From: Panagrolaimus kolymaensis
Taxonomy: Eukaryota; Nematoda; Chromadorea; Rhabditida; Panagrolaimidae
Length of the DNA stretch: 64,000 bases
Assembly: GCA_028622995.1 (NCBI GenBank)
Contig: JAJQJQ010000012.1
Location: 3,472,001-3,536,000, forward strand
Direction of reading: 5' to 3'
Shown here: piece by piece, positions 47,349 through 59,400 of the stretch
How the letters are laid out: each line of letters opens with the position of its first letter
How positions within the stretch are numbered: the first letter of the stretch is position 1
Position numbers and translations under genes: made by a program
The notes under the pieces: model-generated
What the model was told of the DNA's origin: nothing
What the model saw: only the letters and a program-made list of their open reading frames with translations
Databases searched by the model: none

Positions 47349-47585
47349 AAAGTTATCATTATAACCATTGGTATGTCTGTAAATAAAATGAAGAACTTCT
47401 TTGTGAAGAAGAGACAAATATGTACATAATTAATACTCTCAAATAAATTTTGTAAGTTCATAAAAGACAAAAAATCTTCAAATCACAATAAAAACAGTGG
47501 AAAAAGCATTTATTTATTACTGCATAAAAGTTTTATTACATATTACATAAAATTAGTACAATATTTTTATTTACACATCTTTTCA

Positions 47586-48438
47586 TCATGGAATAGCGCC
47601 CTTTTCTCGAAGTTTTTGAATAAGAGTTTGAACATCAGGAACAATTTCACCAGCTATACGTGGAGGAGGTTCATTAACCTAAAAAGGAAAAATAAGAATA
47701 AACATAAAAGCTATAAAACATACCTCAAGGACTTCAGTTTGTGGAGTAAAATCAATGCCTAAATCTTTTGGAGTTTTCTTTTCAACAGGCTTCTTCTTGG
47801 CTTTCATAATATTTGGTAGTGTTGCATAACGAGGCTCATTCAAACGTAAATCAGCACTAACAACAGCAGGCAATTTGACTTTCACAGTATCAAGACCACC
47901 ATCGATTTCACGTGTAACTTTCAAATAACCATTTTCATATTCAATTTTGTTTGCAAACATTGCTTGCGGCCAATCAAGAAATCCAGCAATAAGTTGTCCA
48001 GTTTGATTTGCATCATCATCGATAGCTTGTTTACCAACAAAGACGGCATCAAATTTTTCATCTTTAACTATTTTGGCGATGGTTCGAGCAACATGGATTG
48101 GTTCAACATGATCAGCATCTTTTGCGTCGATTTCAACATGAATTGCTTTATCAGCACCTTTGGCAAGAGCAGTACGAAGAACTTCCTAAACCAATGCATT
48201 TATAAAAGGAAGAAATAAAAGATAGACTAACTTGAGATTTGATTGGACCAATTGAAATAACAACAACTTCTTTAGCATGCTTTGATTCTTTGAGTTTTAC
48301 AGCTTCTTCAAGAGCAACTTCATCAAATGGATTCATAGAATGTTGAACATTTTCAGTGATGACACATTTCTTATCAGCTCGAACTCGAACTTTAACAGCA
48401 TAATCAATAACACGTTTGACACCAACAAGAATTCTCAT
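47586..48438 (-). CDS. etfb-1: electron transfer flavoprotein beta subunit
   Basis: Exons 48232-48438, 47724-48185 and 47586-47678 give 253 residues (human 255). The start [16 protein letters not shown] is the family's first strand. [23 protein letters not shown], and the [19 protein letters not shown] nucleotide-binding segment follow. The recognition loop region [29 protein letters not shown] is where the protein docks on acyl-CoA dehydrogenases, and the leucine and adjacent residues are kept. ETF beta with ETF alpha passes electrons from mitochondrial dehydrogenases to ETF-QO; the beta subunit holds AMP. There is no long presequence, as usual for ETF beta. Confidence 0.96.
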
Positions 48439-48845
48439 GATAATAATCCACAGCAGCAAAAAAATGAAGACAATGAAAGAGAGAAAAGAAAAATTTCAAG
48501 TGCTCAAAAAAAAAAGTTCGCGCCTTTTTGCTAAATTTTAGGATGCCAAAATGGATGCAAATTTTCTCATGAAAGTTATGAATCATTTTTTTTTATTAGA
48601 AAAAAATGAAATTTGTCAAAGATTATATAAACTGGATAGTGAATAAATCAATCCATTAGTAATCTGAATGTGGAGAAAAGATATTTTTAACAATTACATA
48701 TTTTATAAAAAAAATTCTAGAAATTAGGTTCTGTTTATTTAAGTTAGAGAAAGGAATTTATTATTGCTTCGGTTGCGCTATTGTTTTTAGTATTGCAAAG
48801 ACCCTTGCCTTGTTTTTGTGTATTTACAGTTTTACATGACTTTGA
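48439..48845. other. intergenic region
   Basis: About 400 bases of A/T-rich DNA upstream of ETF beta. It contains a TTTTGCGCGAACTT-type sequence on the minus strand near 48515-48530 but no clear element. Confidence 0.35.
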
Positions 48846-49010
48846 GCATTGAAAAGTGTTTTGAATGGACATCGAAATGGATCTAACATTAGGCTAATTA
48901 CTTTTGGATAACCTCTAGTTGGAAATTATGAATTAGCAAGAAAATTTGATGATTTTTTACCGCCATCTTTGTATCAAGTGGTTCATTCCGATGTCATCGT
49001 TCCACATCTC
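48846..49010 (+). pseudogene. fragment of a class 3 lipase gene
   Basis: Translated from 48846, this reads ALKSVLNGHRNGSNIRLITFG, then a TAA stop, then PLVGNYELARKFDDFLPPSL and YQVVHSDVIVPHL. It lines up residue by residue with the lipase at 19193-20916 (same order: HRNGSNIRLITFGE, VGNSELAKKFDELLP, VIHSDDIVPHL). The stop replaces the glutamate after TFG, and the acid loop has DV instead of DD. Neither the GHSLGG elbow nor the histidine region is recognisable nearby. It is therefore a decayed partial duplicate, not a working gene. Confidence 0.8.
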
Positions 49011-49488
49011 GTGTATTTAGTTTTACATGTTACGTTAATTAAAAATCCCCTAGTGCTTGTCTTTAAAAAGCATCATTTTCTAAATACGTATATGTGTACG
49101 AACAAAGGTTATTCAAACCAAAGTTTGGTTGATCCTTGTTCACTGAGTTTTCAAATAATAATACTAATAATAACACAAACAACTACATTTCACGTAGTTT
49201 TATGTTCACCGCCGTGTTCCATTCTTCCATTGCACTTCTTTCAGTTGCTTCAAGGGCATGGTTGCTTTTTTCAGCATTGTGCGTTTCGTAGTTTACTCAC
49301 TCTCTCTCTCTTCTTTCTTCTTTCCTTCACATTTTTCTCGCTTGTTTTTTTTCCAAACATTTTTTGTTTGTTTGTTGCAACTTTGAATTGCTTTTTTCTT
49401 CTCATCGTTTTGCGCGTTTTTGTTTTGAATTTAAATGTTGTAAAGTTTCGTGAATTTACCTATCCCAATTTTAGAAGAAGTGATAAAA

Positions 49489-50165
49489 ATGGCTGCTGGT
49501 TTTCTTGGTTATGGTGCTGTTTCGGCCGTTGTTGGCGCCCTTTTTTATGCAAACTTACCAACTCGATTTACCATAGGTGCTGTTGCTCCAAGTGTTGCTT
49601 ATCTTGCTGATGCAAAATTAATCAAAGTTGATGATGAAAAAGATGTTCTCGGTGGAAAACAAATTCGTGCTAAAGATTTATTTGATCAAGGACCTGTTTT
49701 GGTTATGGCTGTTCGTCGGCCTGGTTGTGGATTCTGTCGTCATGAAGCGAAAGATCTAAGTTCAATTAAAGATCAACTTGATGCTGCTGGTGTTAAACTT
49801 GTTGGTGTTGTACATGAAACTCATGGTGTCAATGAATTTAAGCCTTTTCTCAAAGGTGATATTTACTATGATGTTGAGGTATGTCTCTTTTGTTTGCTAT
49901 TGTTAAAATTCAACCACTTTTTTAGCGCAAATTCTATGGTCCGCAAGAACGTTGGATGCCAATATGGCTTGGTTTTCTTCGAGCTAGCACTTATTTGAAC
50001 GCCTATCGAACTCGTGATACCAAAGGAAATTTTGAAGGTGAAGGTCGACTTCTTGGTGGAATTTATTTGATTAACAAAGACAAAATGGTTTATTCTCATC
50101 TTGAAAAGGATTGGGGCGATTCTGCTGCTTTGAATGATGTTCTAGCTGCTGTCAAGAAACTTTGA
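49489..50165 (+). CDS. prxl2a: peroxiredoxin-like 2A (FAM213A/PAMM)
   Basis: Exons 49489-49878 and 49926-50165 give 209 residues. A hydrophobic N-terminal segment (LGYGAVSAVVGALFYANLP) may act as a membrane anchor or signal. The thioredoxin-like fold follows, with the redox motif RRPGCGFCRHEA (Cys80 and Cys83). The conserved blocks LKDQL-like, VKLVGVVHE, RKFYGPQ and EGEGRLLGGIY, and the final helix, are all in place. Members of this family protect against oxidative stress. ATG 49489 was preferred over the in-frame ATG 49450 because it follows a TTTTAG acceptor by about a dozen bases, the arrangement of trans-spliced genes here. Confidence 0.94.
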
Positions 50166-51129
50166 GAAATGTTTTCTGTTTAATTAAAAACCAGTTTTTA
50201 CTAATGCCTTGTATCATTATTTATTTATGCATTGTATTATTATTGTAAATGATTTGTATTTTTTCACAAACTTTTTTTTTGTACCAAATAAAAATTTTTT
50301 TTGATTTCTGTGTTTACCTTTTGAAAATATTTTTTTTAGTTAAGCGGATCTCCAAAGATGATAATAAAACTTTTTATTTTTTGGTATTAATAATCTATAC
50401 GGCACTTAATTTTGTAAGCAAATTAAAATAAGAAAACATGACACGAAATGGCAAGTTTGACTAGAAACAAATACAATAAAATTTGAAGCAAAACAAACGA
50501 ACAAATAATACATTTGGTTAAAATTAAATTTTTAACAATTATTAAAATTATTATTATTACTAAACTATTTGAGCAACAACATATTTAAAGGAAGAAAAAT
50601 GGTTTTGCCGTACAATTTTTGTATGTATGAAGAAAAAGAAAAAGGGAAAGAAATTTGAAAGCCTATAAAAGTAATTTTGACTATCACGAATTTGAAAAAA
50701 ATGGTTCGAATCGAGTGTGTATGAAAAAAGAAGAAGGATCGAAAGAAGCAAGAGTAATACGTTGAATAGAAGCTTTGGACTTTTTGTATGTATGGGGTTT
50801 TTTGACTTGAAAGTATTACAAAAGAAAATAACTAGAATCGGATGATTGTTTTTTTTGTGATGAAAAGAAGAAAAGTTTTTTTTTGGCAAAAATAGGGCAA
50901 AAAATGAATCTAAGGCAAGAAATTAATAATTTCAATGAGAATTTTTAAAAAATCAGAAAAATTAAAGCTAAAAAATGGGACTTTGAATGACAAAAAAATT
51001 AATAATACTTACAAAGCAAACTTGCAAAATTTGCAATTAACTAAACTAAAATCATAAATCTGTTGAGAATCTTAATAATAATAATAAAAAATATATATTT
51101 TTGTTTGCACCGTTTAATTTTAATAAAAT
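50166..51129. other. convergent intergenic region
   Basis: About 1 kb between the PRXL2A stop and the 3' end of the minus-strand transcription-factor gene. It includes AATAAA near 50288 and other A/T-rich stretches. Open frames here are low-complexity. No feature is recognised. Confidence 0.4.
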
Positions 51130-53473
51130 TTATGAGCATACCTCGATGGCTTTATCTTCATCATTTTCAATATCGGATGGAAGCTTTTTAGAATTATCGC
51201 TTTTTGAATTGACTGCTGCAACAACAACTTTACGAGTTGAAAGATCCAATGGCATCGTTGTTGAAGTTTTAACTGTAGCATTGATTACTCGCTTTGGTGC
51301 AACATTCTTTCGACGAGATTTTGGAATTTGTGGTGTCACAAAATTTGGTGCTGAATTTTTTGAAGCCTTTGGAGTTATATCTTTGGAAGATTGAGAAGCT
51401 TTATTATTGTTGTTGATGGAAGTATTAGTCGTCATTCGAGATCTTTTAGGTGGAGATGGATGATGTGAAGCTGCTGAAAGATCTACAGCTGATGACGATG
51501 GAACCATTGAGATTCCACTCATGAGTGAAGAACTTGATGAAGATGAATTGGCGCTATTTGGAACCGGTGGTGGAATTTCTGGGATATCTTTAGTTTGACG
51601 AGCTTTTTGAATAAATCGAGCGACCCATCCTTGTAAATGCTAAAAAAAAGGAGCATTATTAGAATTGTTTCAATGAATTTTAGAGACATACCATAGAAAC
51701 TTGGCCTTCAGGAAAGTTGGATCCCAAAGAATTCCATAAATCTTGGCATTTATCTCTAACCATTTTCCATGTAATTCCTTCACCTTGCTCATTGATATAT
51801 TTGACCTATAAATTAAAGCGGGTTTAAAACTTTCATTATTTTGTTCAGATATCGTAACCCTTCCTTTATTTAATGTTTGTTTCCACTAATAAGTTTTTTA
51901 AAATTTTTCGTGATCCTCTTTTAGATCAAATTAATTTTGTTCAATATTTTTTAAATTTGTTTTAATATTTTTTTTCTTCAAATTTTATTAGTTTTAACTT
52001 TGCGCCAAATGCTGCTCATCGTTATTTTTTCTTTTTTTAAACTTCTCTGACTTTGACTGCGCTTGATGACTTTAGCTTTTTTCAATCACAACTTTTTTTC
52101 GTTAAAACAGCTGCTGCTTGGCCACTATTTTTGCGCGACTGCCACTGCCACAAATAAATACATATACGCGCAGTAGCAATACTAGTCATCATCATCATTT
52201 AGGACAACGTCGAGAAAAATAAAAAGAAGAGGAAGAGAGGAAACAAGTGAGTTTGTTAAAAGAAATATATATAACGTCGGAGAACAATCGTTTCCCGTCT
52301 ATATTTTTTCGTATTTTTCTTTCTTTAACACAGCAACAAAAAAAATAGCCATTATTTTTCAATCGCCAGAGGCAATGGGAAAAATAAAGATGCGCACGCT
52401 TGTTTGCGCCAGTCAATGCTGCCGCTGCTGTCCGTAGAATGAGAACGGGAAAAAAAAGCATTATCGGTGGCAGTCATCGAGCAAGCAAGCAACCAAGCAA
52501 GTATGAAGAAAAAAAAGCCGTAAAGGTGCTAAAAATCTGTTCATATCACATTTATTTTTGCGCCCGATTTTTTCAAGCATTTGACAAAGCTCAAATACGC
52601 GATGGGTTGATTGAAAAAGTTGCTAACTTTGTGGCGGCATTGTAATATCTTAGCTCTTCCACAAATTTAAAAATGCAATTTCAAAAAAGCGCAATATTTT
52701 ATTTTTTTTTAAATTTTCAAAAAAAACATCTGGAAACTAGGGAGGCAAAAAAAGCTTACTAAAGCATCGTATAGTTTTTCATAAAAAGCTTCCTTCTCAA
52801 CATTGGGAGTTTGAGCAGATCGAGAATTATCAGCTTGGGTTCTAAAACAAATTCCTTCAATAAATATACTTTTTAATTAAACTAATAAAGTATGCCTAAG
52901 TTTAGATTCATTTTTGCGCCATTCACGAATAGAACTTTCTGCAACATTATATTCTCTTCCAGCAGCTCGATTACCAATAATTTTAGCGTAATCAATGATA
53001 TCCAATTTCTCTTCAACACCATAAATTTTCAGTTTTCTTTGTGGTCGAATGCTATTAGGATTATTATTATTTCCACGGGACGAAGATCTCGAGGATGATG
53101 GTGGAGGAGGGGATTGAGGACTTGAAGATCCTACGGATCCAGGTCTTGTATCTTCATCATCCACTGAACTTATCACTTCATTTTTTTCATGACCATCAGG
53201 ACTTGATGATGATGATGAATGAGCAACTTCTGAAATGGCATGTTTTTGTTGAGCTTTTTGTTTTTGAAGTTGTAAAGCTGCTGCCACTGATTGTTGTTGT
53301 TGTTGCTGCTGCTGTTGTTGAAGATGTTGCTGTTGTAAAATATGACGAATTAAATCGCCTGCTGTAGTTGATGTTAATAGATTATGGGCCGGCGCGTTGC
53401 CCAGCATCTGAGGCGATGGCAACGACTCCGGCATCAACAAAGATGTTGTTTGCGCCAGAATTGTTGCGGAAGC
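51130..53473 (-). CDS. putative transcription factor with Brinker-like HTH and polyglutamine, 5' end not found
   Basis: Exons 52896-53473, 52760-52841, 51692-51805 and 51130-51639 keep frame, about 427 residues; the first exon starts after an acceptor, so the true start lies upstream. Residues about 140-190 read RKLKIYGVEEKLDIIDYAK, IGNRAAGREYNVAESSIREW and RKNESKLR. That is the layout of the Brinker/Psq-type helix-turn-helix, which binds GC-rich sites. A Gln-rich region (QQQQQQQQQQ) and Ser/Pro runs come before it. A second domain follows (VKYINEQGEGITWKMVRDKCQDLW, HLQGWVARFIQKARQ), helical and of unknown family. The tail is Ser/Asn/Lys-rich with basic clusters. The intron 52842-52895 uses a GC donor; unspliced, the protein would end soon after the HTH. 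Confidence 0.7.
53284..53340 (-). repeat. CAG/CAA polyglutamine tract
   Basis: On the minus strand the tract reads as mixed CAA and CAG codons for about ten glutamines, with a second Gln-rich stretch next to it. It lies inside the Brinker-like gene. Codon interruption suggests stability. Confidence 0.8.
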
Positions 53474-56400
53474 CTATAATACAAGGTCTTCTTCTTAATT
53501 CAGGTATGGAAGAGAAGCATTGAGAAAGAGCTACAGTAAATCACGCTAAAAATTGAAAAAAAAAATCAGTAAAAAAAGAGAGATAGAAAAAAGGATTTTA
53601 AAGAAAAGATCTCGAGCGCGTTTTTCAACAAATCGCAACCGTGAAAAAAAAATTTTGTTACAAAGTGCGCATTTCAAAGAAGCCAGCAGCGCAACCCTTG
53701 TGATAGATAGATTGATGGAGTTTAAGCCTTAGACCCGCCTCGGTAGAAGCAGCAGCCGAGAAATAAAAAAAGAACAAAAAGCGTAAAGCTTGTTGCCAGC
53801 GGCGGCGATCACCAACGTCTTGTGGCCAGCTGCTGTTGATCCATTGCTTGCTTGCAGCATTATTTCCCCGCAGTTTTTTTAACTTGGATTTTTTTTAAAT
53901 CTTTGCCATTGAGGCAAAACAAAATAGCTTCAGTTTAGTCGTTGTTGGTTGAACAGGCGCAAAAGCGCGAATATATATTGCTCAAGAATAAGTTCCTTCG
54001 GGAAGTGCACATTTTTAGATATATAAAAAAAGAGAATGCGACGAGGACGATTGGAGGAAAACATTAGTTTTAGGGACTTTGAGAAATGAAGGGAAAAGTT
54101 AAAAACAATTGATATAGTTTTAAAAATGTGCGTTGGTTGTTAAAATTTTAAAATCAAAGAGGCTTTCAATAAATTTTTCTTCATTATGGCTTATTCGAAA
54201 ATTTTAGGAAGGAACATAAAAGGCTTTCAAAGTTGGGTGAAAAAGTAATGTCTGCTTAGACCTTTTCAATGGAGTTGTTGTTGTTCATGATCAAGAAGCG
54301 CAAAAAAACTGATAACATTCAAAATAGCAAAAAAGAACATTGATGGTGGTGGTTCCCTGTCATGACCGATTCACAAACTGCGCGACTTTCTACTAGAGAA
54401 AAAAAAGCTTTAATGTAATATTTTACAAGCTTCAATTGATTTTAACTAACTCTTCTTTGAAAGAAGTTAAAAAACATTAAAGAAAAAAGAGGAGAGAAAC
54501 AACAGCAACAACCATCATCACCGGTGGCGGCGGCAAAAAAAGACTCATATTCGCGCTGCTGTTTCGTCCAAAAAAGAAAAGCAGCAACAAAACCTGACGA
54601 CTGTTAAAAATTTTCAAAAAATAAAAAAAGTGATTCACAATATAAAATGCGCAACTAAACCACAGAGGAGAAAATGAGAAAAAAGAAATAAGAAAAAACG
54701 GTGGAGCCGTTGTTGTCGTTGATGAACGATGATTAGAAAAAAAACCAAAATCAAAAAATTTAAATCTCCAAAAAGAGATAAATTTTGAATATGGCAAAAC
54801 ATTACTTTTTCATTTCGCAAAGCAGCAAGCAATCTCCCGCATGAAAAAAAAGAAGAAAGAGAATACGCTGATGTTGCTTGCTTATATTTTGTAAATGCGC
54901 AATCTTTTCCGTTGAATCAAACAAAAAATTCTTTCAAAATAAAATAAAATATTTTTTGAAAATGGAAAAGAAATTCGAATCAGAACAAAAACAAACTTTT
55001 TTTCTTCTATTTCATATGGGATATTGTAACGGAAATAAACCAACGTTCCGCTTTTGCTTACTTCTTTTATTTTTTTAACGACGTAAACTGCGCGGTTGTT
55101 ATTATTATATCTTTTTCATTTTGAAGGAAGAAAAACATTTCGAAAGATGGCGACGGGTTACAGTAGCCTTCCATAAAAAAATGCAGGGGAGCGCAAAAAT
55201 GATTGGACGAGCAACAAAATAAAAAAGTCAAGGGTAGTGAAGAAAAGAAGTCAGTCGATCGGCTGTGGTATTGTTGTTGCGCGAAATAAAAAATGGCCGA
55301 CTCCACCCAAAGAGTAAGAAAAAAATGAAACAAAAAATATTAGAAAGAGGCGGAGAAAAAAAGAATGAGAGAGACTTGGTTGCTGCCTTTTTATGCTTCT
55401 TCCTCTTTAGTGGCTTTTTTTTAATGCTATTGATGATAAAAAATTCTTCAAACGTTTGATCCAAGAAAAAAAGGTATCCATCTTTGTTTTTCTAAAAAAC
55501 AACAACAGTTGCTTACATTTCTTTCTCGTTGGTATTTTACGTTTTTTTTTGCTTGCTAGTATCGGGTTTTTTTCTTGTTGCGCAAGCAAGCATCATCATT
55601 CGAGAAAAAAACCGCCAAAAGGCAAAAAAATAGAGAGAAAAAAAGCGAGTCCCTATATTTCACGGAAAAAATTTGTGTTCTTTTTCATTTCTTCTTCATG
55701 TTAGTTTTTCTTGCGCCACGTTTTTGCATGCATTTATGTATACAAAAAAGGGCGCTAGCAACAAAAAAAAATCGAAATGGCCTCTCCCGAAGAAAAGAAA
55801 TTTAAGAATGAAGACGAGAAAAAAATGGACAAAAAGGCGCGCAGGAAGCTTACTTTAATTATCATCGAGCAATTTTTTTTATTAAGGAATGACAACGATC
55901 GATTATTGCTTTTCATAGAGGTTCAAATGAGGAGGAAATCTATTTGAAAGATGCACATAGGACAAAATGAAGTCTTGTTTTACTACAAACACACCGACTT
56001 AAAAAATAAATTAGACTCGCGGTTCCATCCAATTATCTCCAAATTTTATGATTCTGTATACGGCAAAATTTAAAGCTCGAATGCCTAATAATAATATTCA
56101 AATAAGATTTCTTCATGACAAAACTTGGCTACTGTAATTCATGAAGTAATTAATTATTTCGAAAAAAAGTGAGAAAATTTAGTTGAATAAAAAACATATG
56201 TCAAACGAGCGGAAAAAAAATAAAAGCATGTATGATAAAGACAACCTTCGTCTATGATACACTGATAAATAAACTGCGCAGTAAGAAAAGGCAGGCAAGC
56301 AAGCAACAAGCAAAATCATAACGTCAAAGCAGCGTTAACAGCAGCTATAAATGGTTTTTCAATATTTATAATAAACATTGAAAAAAAAGAAGAAAAAAAA

Positions 56401-59400
56401 CGGTTCTCGCGCGAGAATGGTGGTTGAAAAAATAAAAATACATATATAATACATACGAGAAGAAGAGAAAGAGGAGTCAAAGCAAAGCAATATACGACGC
56501 GTGGCCAAGGTTTATGGGAATTTGAGGGTTTTTTAGATGCAAAAATAAAAATGCAATGATGATGATCACTGCCACTAGCGCGCAATTCGAGAAGAGCAAA
56601 AAAAGAGGAGCATCATCATCAGCATCGACACCACCATGCGCAGAAAAAAAATGGGGTTGTTTCTCGATGACAACGATATACACATTCGTGCGCATAACTT
56701 TACGACTGTTGATGGCTAAAAAGCCATCGACAAAAAATCTAACCCTGTAAAATATGGAGCATCATGCGCATATATTATTACATAAACAACAACGATGTCG
56801 TGGTGGTTTTTTTTTGTTGTTGCTGTCAAAAATGGTTGTAAAAGCTTTCAGCTTTTTTGCTTCTTGATCGCGCACAATAATTTTGAAGCTTTTCTTGCAT
56901 TTCTTTTTCTTTGACGTCATCTTCCATTTTTCTATCATGCTTCCTTCCTTCTTCCATCAATAGAAAAAATTGTGGGATTGCGCAAAAATTAAAATTGAAA
57001 ATAAGAAAGCTGTCTTCAAAAACGTGAAAGCGAACACATGCTTCTCCCGATATTTTTTTAGCGTGGAAAAAAAGGAATGTTGATGGTTTTACGGAAGGAG
57101 AAAACGAAGAAAGTAAGTTAGATTCCCTCGAGGAAACGATCGGTTCCATTCATTTTAGACGTAGCTTTACTTAAAAGGCTTCTCAACTAAAACCCTTACT
57201 TTCACTTCAATTTTTTCCTTATTCAATATGAAAGAAAAATATAAAAAATATTTTAAAATATACCACGCAGTTTTTGTGCCTAAAGCGGTTATTGCGCAAA
57301 AAAATAAATGGAAAGATGAAGGACAACAAAAGCCATCATTTTTCTCGCGCCATTGTCATATTCCTCCTCGTCGTTTAAGCAACCACCACTACGGCGAAGG
57401 ACTCAAATTCCACCACTACTACCAGCATCACCGGAGGAGGAAAATGGAAAGCTTTTTTTGCCTGTGCCACAACAACCATCATCATCAAACATAAGAGTAA
57501 TAGCGCAAAAAAAGCTTCTAAAAACTACCACCCAAATTTTTCTGAAGGAAAACAAAATGTTTGAAAAAGTGAGGGTCCTATTCCTTCTCTATTGTGACAC
57601 AATCTATCTTGCGCAGAAGTAAAAACATTGGCCCACTTTTGGTTGTTGAAAAAAGAAAAAGAAATGGAAAATGCTTTCGTCAGAAGGCTTCATCGTCAAT
57701 TGATACGTGAAAAAAATAAAAATGGCAAAAAAAGCTTCGATTACAATTGTTGTTTGGCGGTAGAGGCTGCGCATTTATTTCAGGAGGAGGAAGACCATAA
57801 AAATTTTAACTGCTACCATTTTTCTTTTTGACAAAAGCAAATTTTTTTAGAAGCATTTGCTTTTTTTGCGCAAAAGCAATTTCATTTTTTTTCTTGCTTT
57901 AAAATGAAACTTTTTTTTCTCGACAATTGTCTTTCCGGAAGAAAAAAAAATAGAAGGACGCCGCTCCTCCGTTAAAAAAAGTGCTCTGCTTCTTCTGCGC
58001 ATTTTTTTTTGGTAGTTCTGGCCACCACCATCACAACTATATTGCTGCGCGTCAAAAAGACGTTTTTGGCCCATGTGTTTTTCGGAAGAATAAAGTCTAG
58101 AAGACTTCCATCTTTTTCATTTTTTTGCCGTTGATGCATTTTTTTCTTTCTTCTCGTTCAAGACGCTTCTACTTTCTTTATTCTGCGCAGAGACTCCAGG
58201 GCTTAAAATGCATCGTTGTTTTTTTTTGGTGGGAGGAAAGTCTTGTCCGTGTGTAGTCTAAGAAAAAAGAAAAACTGCTGCAAAGTCTTCGTTGTCTTTT
58301 TTTTGCCTTCAAGTTTACAATTCAAAAAAAACGCGCAAGAAAGAGGGCCAAAGTTTGAAAGTGTTCTTCAGGGGCCATGATTGCCATGTCAATGGAAAAA
58401 ATAGCTAAATTGCAGCTTACATCAGATAATTACATTTCTATTGATCTCTCCAAAACGTTTTTTCATTTTTTATTGGCAAAAGGAAGGTGTCACTCACTAC
58501 GATCTTCGAATACTTTTTAACTTTCCAGTTTTAGTTAATACTTAATTTCAGATTTCATCCAATAACTTGTATACTTTCTTTTATAAAAAAGTTTTACTCA
58601 AAAACCTATTTTTTTAAACGCATTGAAGTCTCTCTTTCTCACATCCTCTTTTTTCTCTCATTACATTACCGTACTTATTTCATTGGCGGCGGCTAATGTT
58701 TTTTTTCATCAAAAAAGAGCAAAGTCAAAAACCGAATAAGAAAAAAAGCCATTTATAAAAATGTGAAATCCTAAAGACGCGCAGCAACAACGAGAACAGC
58801 TTTATATTCAAACACAGAGGTTTTCGGGAGCGCAAAAAAAGAAAAAGAAAGCAATGACTAAAGGAAGGCAGCCACAAAAAATGCTTTTGTGCCCAAGGGC
58901 CAAGTTTTTTTGTGCTTTAAACTACCACAAGAAGAACAAATTCAATAGAAAAAGAAGAAGAAAAAACTATGTCGTTGTTGAGGAAGACCATTTTTGTTAA
59001 GGCCCCGTGGAAAAAAACGACGACTTGCGCGTGGAAGAAGAAAAGCATCAAATACACGCGCGCAACTACCACCAACAAACAAACGAAGAACGATAAGAAG
59101 GCAAATTTCTGCGGGAGAAGGAAAAAAAATGAAAACGAAGACGTTATTCTACCAAAAAAAGGCGGCATTGCTCCTTTTTTTCGAGTCCCTGACACTTCGT
59201 TACAACGACACTTCGTTACGGTACACTTCGTTACGACACTTCGTTACAGTACAGTTCGTTACAGACTATTCGTTACAACGTACACGTCGTTACGAAATAT
59301 TCGTAAATTTTAAATTCTAAGAATGTGATTAAGGCTGAGACTGAGCCTAAGAAACTAAGTAACTGAGCCTAAACACAGTAAAAGATGATGAATTATCGGT

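Noticed and set aside
48969..49610. 213-codon open frame, plus strand
   Set aside because: It starts inside the lipase fragment and then runs out of frame over low-complexity DNA and the PRXL2A exon.
50700..50716. GGTTCGAATC resembling a tRNA T-loop
   Set aside because: No acceptor stem, D-loop or anticodon stem can be built around it.
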